NCBI GenBank assembly: GCA_900321665.1
Contig: ONWY01000060.1
Span: 1-7,219 of the forward strand
Direction of reading: 5' to 3'
Length of the DNA: 7,219 nt
From: an uncultured Eubacteriales bacterium
GTDB taxonomy: Bacteria; Bacillota; Clostridia; Oscillospirales; Acutalibacteraceae
Part shown: positions 5,677 to 7,219 of the stretch, in pieces
Layout of the letters: each line of letters opens with the position of its first letter
How positions within the stretch are numbered: the first letter of the stretch is position 1
Position numbers and translations under genes: made by a program
The notes under the pieces: model-generated
Told to the model about the DNA's origin: nothing
What the model saw: the letters and a program-made list of their open reading frames with translations, nothing else
Databases searched by the model: none

Positions 5677-6137
5677 AAGCTCTTTAACTCCGGTTTGATT
5701 TCTCCTGCCGCCAGGTCTATAACACCGTATTTCCCCGCCATCACCGCACCGGGGTTCATCATACAAATACCGCTCATAAATACTAAATCCGGCTGGTGGG
5801 TGTGGCCGAACAGCGCAATATCCGCCCCCAGCTGCGCCGCATGCGCGCGCAGGGTGATGTAATTTAACGCGCGCTCCATTTTCACATTGTAGCGGTGGCC
5901 GTGGGTAAAGAAAATGCTTTTGCCGCCAAGGGTGATGCACTGCTCCTCTTTCTCGCCTGCAAAATCGCAGTTGCCCTTCACAAAATGAAAGCGCACCTTT
6001 GGAAAGAAGCGCGCGCTTTGCTCGATATCGCGCAAGCCGTCACCCAAAAAAATCACTTCGTCCGGCTGTTCTCTTTCCACCATGCGCTCGGCATAAGAAG
6101 CTAAGCCGTGCACATCGGATAAAACAAGAATTTTCAT
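5673..6137 (-). CDS. Metallophosphoesterase, MJ0936/YfcE type
   Basis: This 154-residue calcineurin-like phosphodiesterase of the small MJ0936/YfcE group carries the full set of metal ligands: SDVHG (7-11; D8, H10), LGDG (31-34; D33), KGNCD (54-58; N56), THGH (78-81; H79) and GHTH (111-114; H112, H114). Family members hydrolyse phosphodiester model substrates with Mn2+; the physiological substrate is not established. 'MNPGAV' (127-132) is the usual C-terminal signature. The ATG at 6137 is chosen because it starts the canonical MKILVLSDVHG and has GAAGGG upstream; the longer frame to 6281 crosses the divergent gene. It is the first gene of a two-gene unit with the four-cysteine protein. In Clostridia this gene often follows rdgB, which is not seen here. 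Confidence 0.93.
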   Translation of the reverse strand: MKILVLSDVHGLASYAERMVEREQPDEVIFLGDGLRDIEQSARFFPKVRFHFVKGNCDFAGEKEEQCITLGGKSIFFTHGHRYNVKMERALNYITLRAHAAQLGADIALFGHTHQPDLVFMSGICMMNPGAVMAGKYGVIDLAAGEIKPELKSL

Positions 6138-6183
6138 AATCGCGCCCTTCTTTACATAGATATTACTGACAGACATTTGCTCT

Positions 6184-6212
6184 ATTATATACCGATTGGA
6201 GAAAGATTGCAA
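6184..6212 (-). promoter_or_regulatory. Sigma-A promoter for the phosphodiesterase operon
   Basis: On the minus strand TTGCAA (6212-6207, 4/6) and a perfect TATAAT (6189-6184) are separated by exactly 17 bases, with transcription expected to begin near 6177, about 40 bases before the ATG at 6137. The -35 includes the first base of the divergent gene's start codon at 6212, so the two units share a compact control region. On the plus strand a weaker candidate for the divergent operon is CTGACA (6166-6171) with TATACC (6188-6193). Confidence 0.6.
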
Positions 6213-6415
6213 TGAAAGATGAAAAAGATTTTGATGCATTGTTGGAAAACCTGAATGAAAAGAATTTGGAGCAATATGCAAAATCGCATTTAAGCGCCAA
6301 AAAGCAAGCGAAGCTGCAGGAGATTTTGAGCGATGATAAAAAGCTCGAGCGCGTCTTATCCTCGCCGCAAGCCAAGGAGCTGATGAAAAAGCTGAAAGGA
6401 AAGCGCCATGGATAA
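6212..6415 (+). CDS. Small charged helical protein, unknown function (operon gene 1)
   Basis: This 67-residue protein is very rich in Lys, Glu, Asp and Leu and looks entirely helical: 'DFDALLENLNEKNLEQYAK' (6-24), 'KKQAKLQEILSD' (30-41), 'SPQAKELMKKLKGK' (51-64). There is no cysteine, membrane segment or signal peptide. A GGAGAAAG ribosome site lies six bases before the ATG. Its 3' end overlaps the next start by eight bases. Short proteins of this 'shared last helix, pairs with a second small ORF' form recur in Clostridia, but I know no function. Its place in an operon with two other small ORFs makes chance unlikely. Confidence 0.78.
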   Translation: MKDEKDFDALLENLNEKNLEQYAKSHLSAKKQAKLQEILSDDKKLERVLSSPQAKELMKKLKGKRHG

Positions 6416-6743
6416 TATCAGCGAAATTCTCTCCTCCTTAGATGAAAGCGATATGCAAAAAATAAAGGCTATGGCAAGCGATTTGTTTGGCAGCGAGAGT
6501 GCCGCGGCGCCTGCTGCCGGGGCGGGCGGCATGGATTTGTCGGGGCTCGACCTCTCCGCTATCTCCTCGCTGATGCTGCCCCGGGACGATGCACGCACCG
6601 AGCTGATTAAAGCGCTCAAGCCGCTGCTAAGCGAAGCGCGCCAAAAGCGCGCGGATGAGGCGCTGCGCCTGCTGCACCTCGTAGCACTGCTGCCCGCGCT
6701 GCAGCAAAGCGGGATTTTGGATAAATTCACATCTTTGATATAA
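6408..6743 (+). CDS. Small two-domain helical protein, unknown function (operon gene 2)
   Basis: The 111 residues split into an N-terminal helix pair (1-29, 'ISEILSSLDESDMQKIKAM...DLFG'), an Ala/Gly-rich flexible linker (32-41, AAAPAAGAGG), a short 'MDLSGLDLSAISSLML' stretch, and a C-terminal helical part. In the latter, 'ELIKALKPLLSEARQKRADEA' (65-85) is followed by 'LRLLHLVALLPALQQSGIL' (86-104). I recognise the pattern 'LL.ALKP.LSE.RQ...D.A...L..L.LLP.L..SGIL' from conserved unnamed proteins of Clostridia, but no function is known to me. The gene starts inside gene 1 with AAAGGAAAG upstream. Codon positions show the GC-rich third-base bias of the confirmed genes nearby. Confidence 0.82.
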   Translation: MDNISEILSSLDESDMQKIKAMASDLFGSESAAAPAAGAGGMDLSGLDLSAISSLMLPRDDARTELIKALKPLLSEARQKRADEALRLLHLVALLPALQQSGILDKFTSLI

Positions 6744-6757
6744 CGCGGGAGGCAGCT

Positions 6758-7063
6758 ATGGACTTTTATGAAAACCTTTCTGCGGTGGAAAACGAAGCCA
6801 TGCGCAGAGCCAGAGCGATTCGCGCGGCGGAGCAGCACACCGCGCAGCGCTTTCACGGCGAGGCGCCGCCTCCACCGCCGCAGCCGCCGGAGGCACAAGC
6901 ACCGCCAAAGCCGCCGCTTGCTTCCCTCTTTTCGGGCAGCCTTTTTAGCGGCAACCGCGGGCAAAGCCCGGATTGGAGCTTGATGATGCTCTTGTTTTTT
7001 ATCCTGCAAGGCGAGCAAAGCGACCCGCTGCTCACTTTAGCGCTTGTGTATATTATGATGTAA
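6758..7063 (+). CDS. Small proline-rich protein with hydrophobic C terminus, unknown function (operon gene 3)
   Basis: The 101-residue product has an N-terminal amphipathic helix (1-30, rich in Glu/Arg/Ala), a proline-rich linker (37-53, PPPPPQPPEAQAPPKPP), a small repeat (LFSGSLFSGN, 57-66), then two hydrophobic stretches, 'LMMLLFFIL' (75-83) and 'PLLTLALVYIMM' (90-101), split by the acidic GEQSD. The two short hydrophobic pieces could form a membrane hairpin or a protein-binding end. There is no signal peptide. GGGAGG lies six bases before the ATG, and the gene follows gene 2 after 14 bases. A strong terminator comes straight after its stop, so it ends the operon. Function is unknown. Confidence 0.8.
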   Translation: MDFYENLSAVENEAMRRARAIRAAEQHTAQRFHGEAPPPPPQPPEAQAPPKPPLASLFSGSLFSGNRGQSPDWSLMMLLFFILQGEQSDPLLTLALVYIMM

Positions 7064-7066
7064 AGC

Positions 7067-7107
7067 AAACCGAGAAGGCGAATTTTCACTTCTCGGTTTA
7101 TATTTTT
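7067..7107 (+). terminator. Intrinsic terminator after the small-protein operon
   Basis: A perfect 11-base-pair stem, AAACCGAGAAG (7067-7077) with CTTCTCGGTTT (7089-7099), encloses an 11-base loop and is followed by TATATTTTT. It begins four bases after the stop of the last small-protein gene. The A/U ends would also allow some activity on the other strand. Confidence 0.93.
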
Positions 7108-7138
7108 ACATCAAAACCCGCTAAATTGCACAATCTCA

Positions 7139-7167
7139 TTGACAACAGCCGGAAAAAGGTGTATAAT
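7139..7167 (+). promoter_or_regulatory. Consensus sigma-A promoter
   Basis: TTGACA (7139-7144) and TATAAT (7162-7167) are both exact and separated by 17 bases. Transcription would begin near 7174, immediately before the TPP riboswitch. The next 50 bases run to the window edge with no coding region. Confidence 0.93.
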
Positions 7168-7181
7168 GATTGCGTCAAAAG

Positions 7182-7219
7182 AAAAGGGAGCTGGAGTAAC
7201 CGGCTGAGAGTGCGGCTGA
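7182..7219 (+). promoter_or_regulatory. TPP (thiamine pyrophosphate) riboswitch, 5' part only
   Basis: The leader has the THI-box start: GGGAGC followed by the strictly conserved CTGAGA (7204-7209) and GTGCGGCTGA. AGCTGG (7189-7194) pairs with CCGGCT (7200-7205) with one G-U wobble as helix P2 around a five-base loop. The pyrophosphate-sensor half (the ACCTGAT-containing segment) and the expression platform lie beyond the right edge. The regulated gene is probably for thiamine synthesis or uptake, but is not in the window. Confidence 0.9.

Noticed and set aside
6851..6912. Repetitive CCGCC-rich stretch considered as a repeat element
   Set aside because: It encodes the proline-rich linker of the third small protein in frame; no unit repeats exactly or occurs elsewhere in the window.
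6356..7018. Minus-strand frame of 220 codons opposite the small-protein operon
   Set aside because: Its Arg/Ser-rich product mirrors the GC-rich third-base bias of the plus-strand genes, which have good ribosome sites and a matching terminator.

Overview
The window looks like part of the chromosome of a spore-forming member of the Clostridia (Bacillota), probably an Oscillospirales- or Christensenellales-type gut lineage. Three things point there: the gene order yqfC-yqfD-phoH-ybeY-dgkA-era on the minus strand, a divergent sporulation gene ylbJ, and Firmicute-style Shine-Dalgarno and sigma-A signals. Coding DNA right of about 760 is GC-rich with many GCGC runs, while intergenic promoters are AT-rich. 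The genus cannot be fixed from the sequence alone.

Layout. (1) Positions 1-760, minus strand: the 3' end of a SipW-type signal peptidase I gene, a short SARP/OmpR-type winged-helix regulator whose start overlaps it by 14 bases, and the start of an unrecognised gene running off the left edge. (2) Around 735-763: a junction where the first ~41 codons of era run in frame into the signal peptidase tail, giving a 118-residue chimeric ORF. Everything left of it departs from the expected chromosomal order. It is either a real deletion/insertion or an assembly join. (3) 763-4377, minus strand: era start, dgkA, ybeY, phoH, yqfD and yqfC, a tightly packed block for ribosome maturation, lipid recycling and sporulation. 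Several neighbours overlap by four bases (ATGA). phoH has its own sigma-A-like promoter. (4) 4374-4423: a short divergent region with a good sporulation sigma-E-like promoter for ylbJ and a weaker opposing one for yqfCD sharing the same CATATG core. (5) 4435-5484, plus strand: ylbJ. It converges on and overlaps by 9 bases (6) a minus-strand pair, an MJ0936/YfcE-type phosphodiesterase and a four-cysteine 66-residue protein (5476-6137). (7) 6212-7063, plus strand: a three-gene operon of small uncharacterised proteins, closed by a strong intrinsic terminator. (8) 7139-7219: a consensus sigma-A promoter followed by the 5' part of a TPP (thiamine) riboswitch, cut by the right edge.

yqfC, yqfD and ylbJ belong to the mother-cell sporulation programme in Bacillus, and their arrangement around one divergent promoter region suggests shared timing here. 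PhoH, YbeY, DgkA and Era form the widely conserved RNA/ribosome and lipid-phosphate cluster. No CRISPR array, transposase, tRNA or rRNA was seen. The features most worth a second look are the era/sipW chimera and the small-protein operon.
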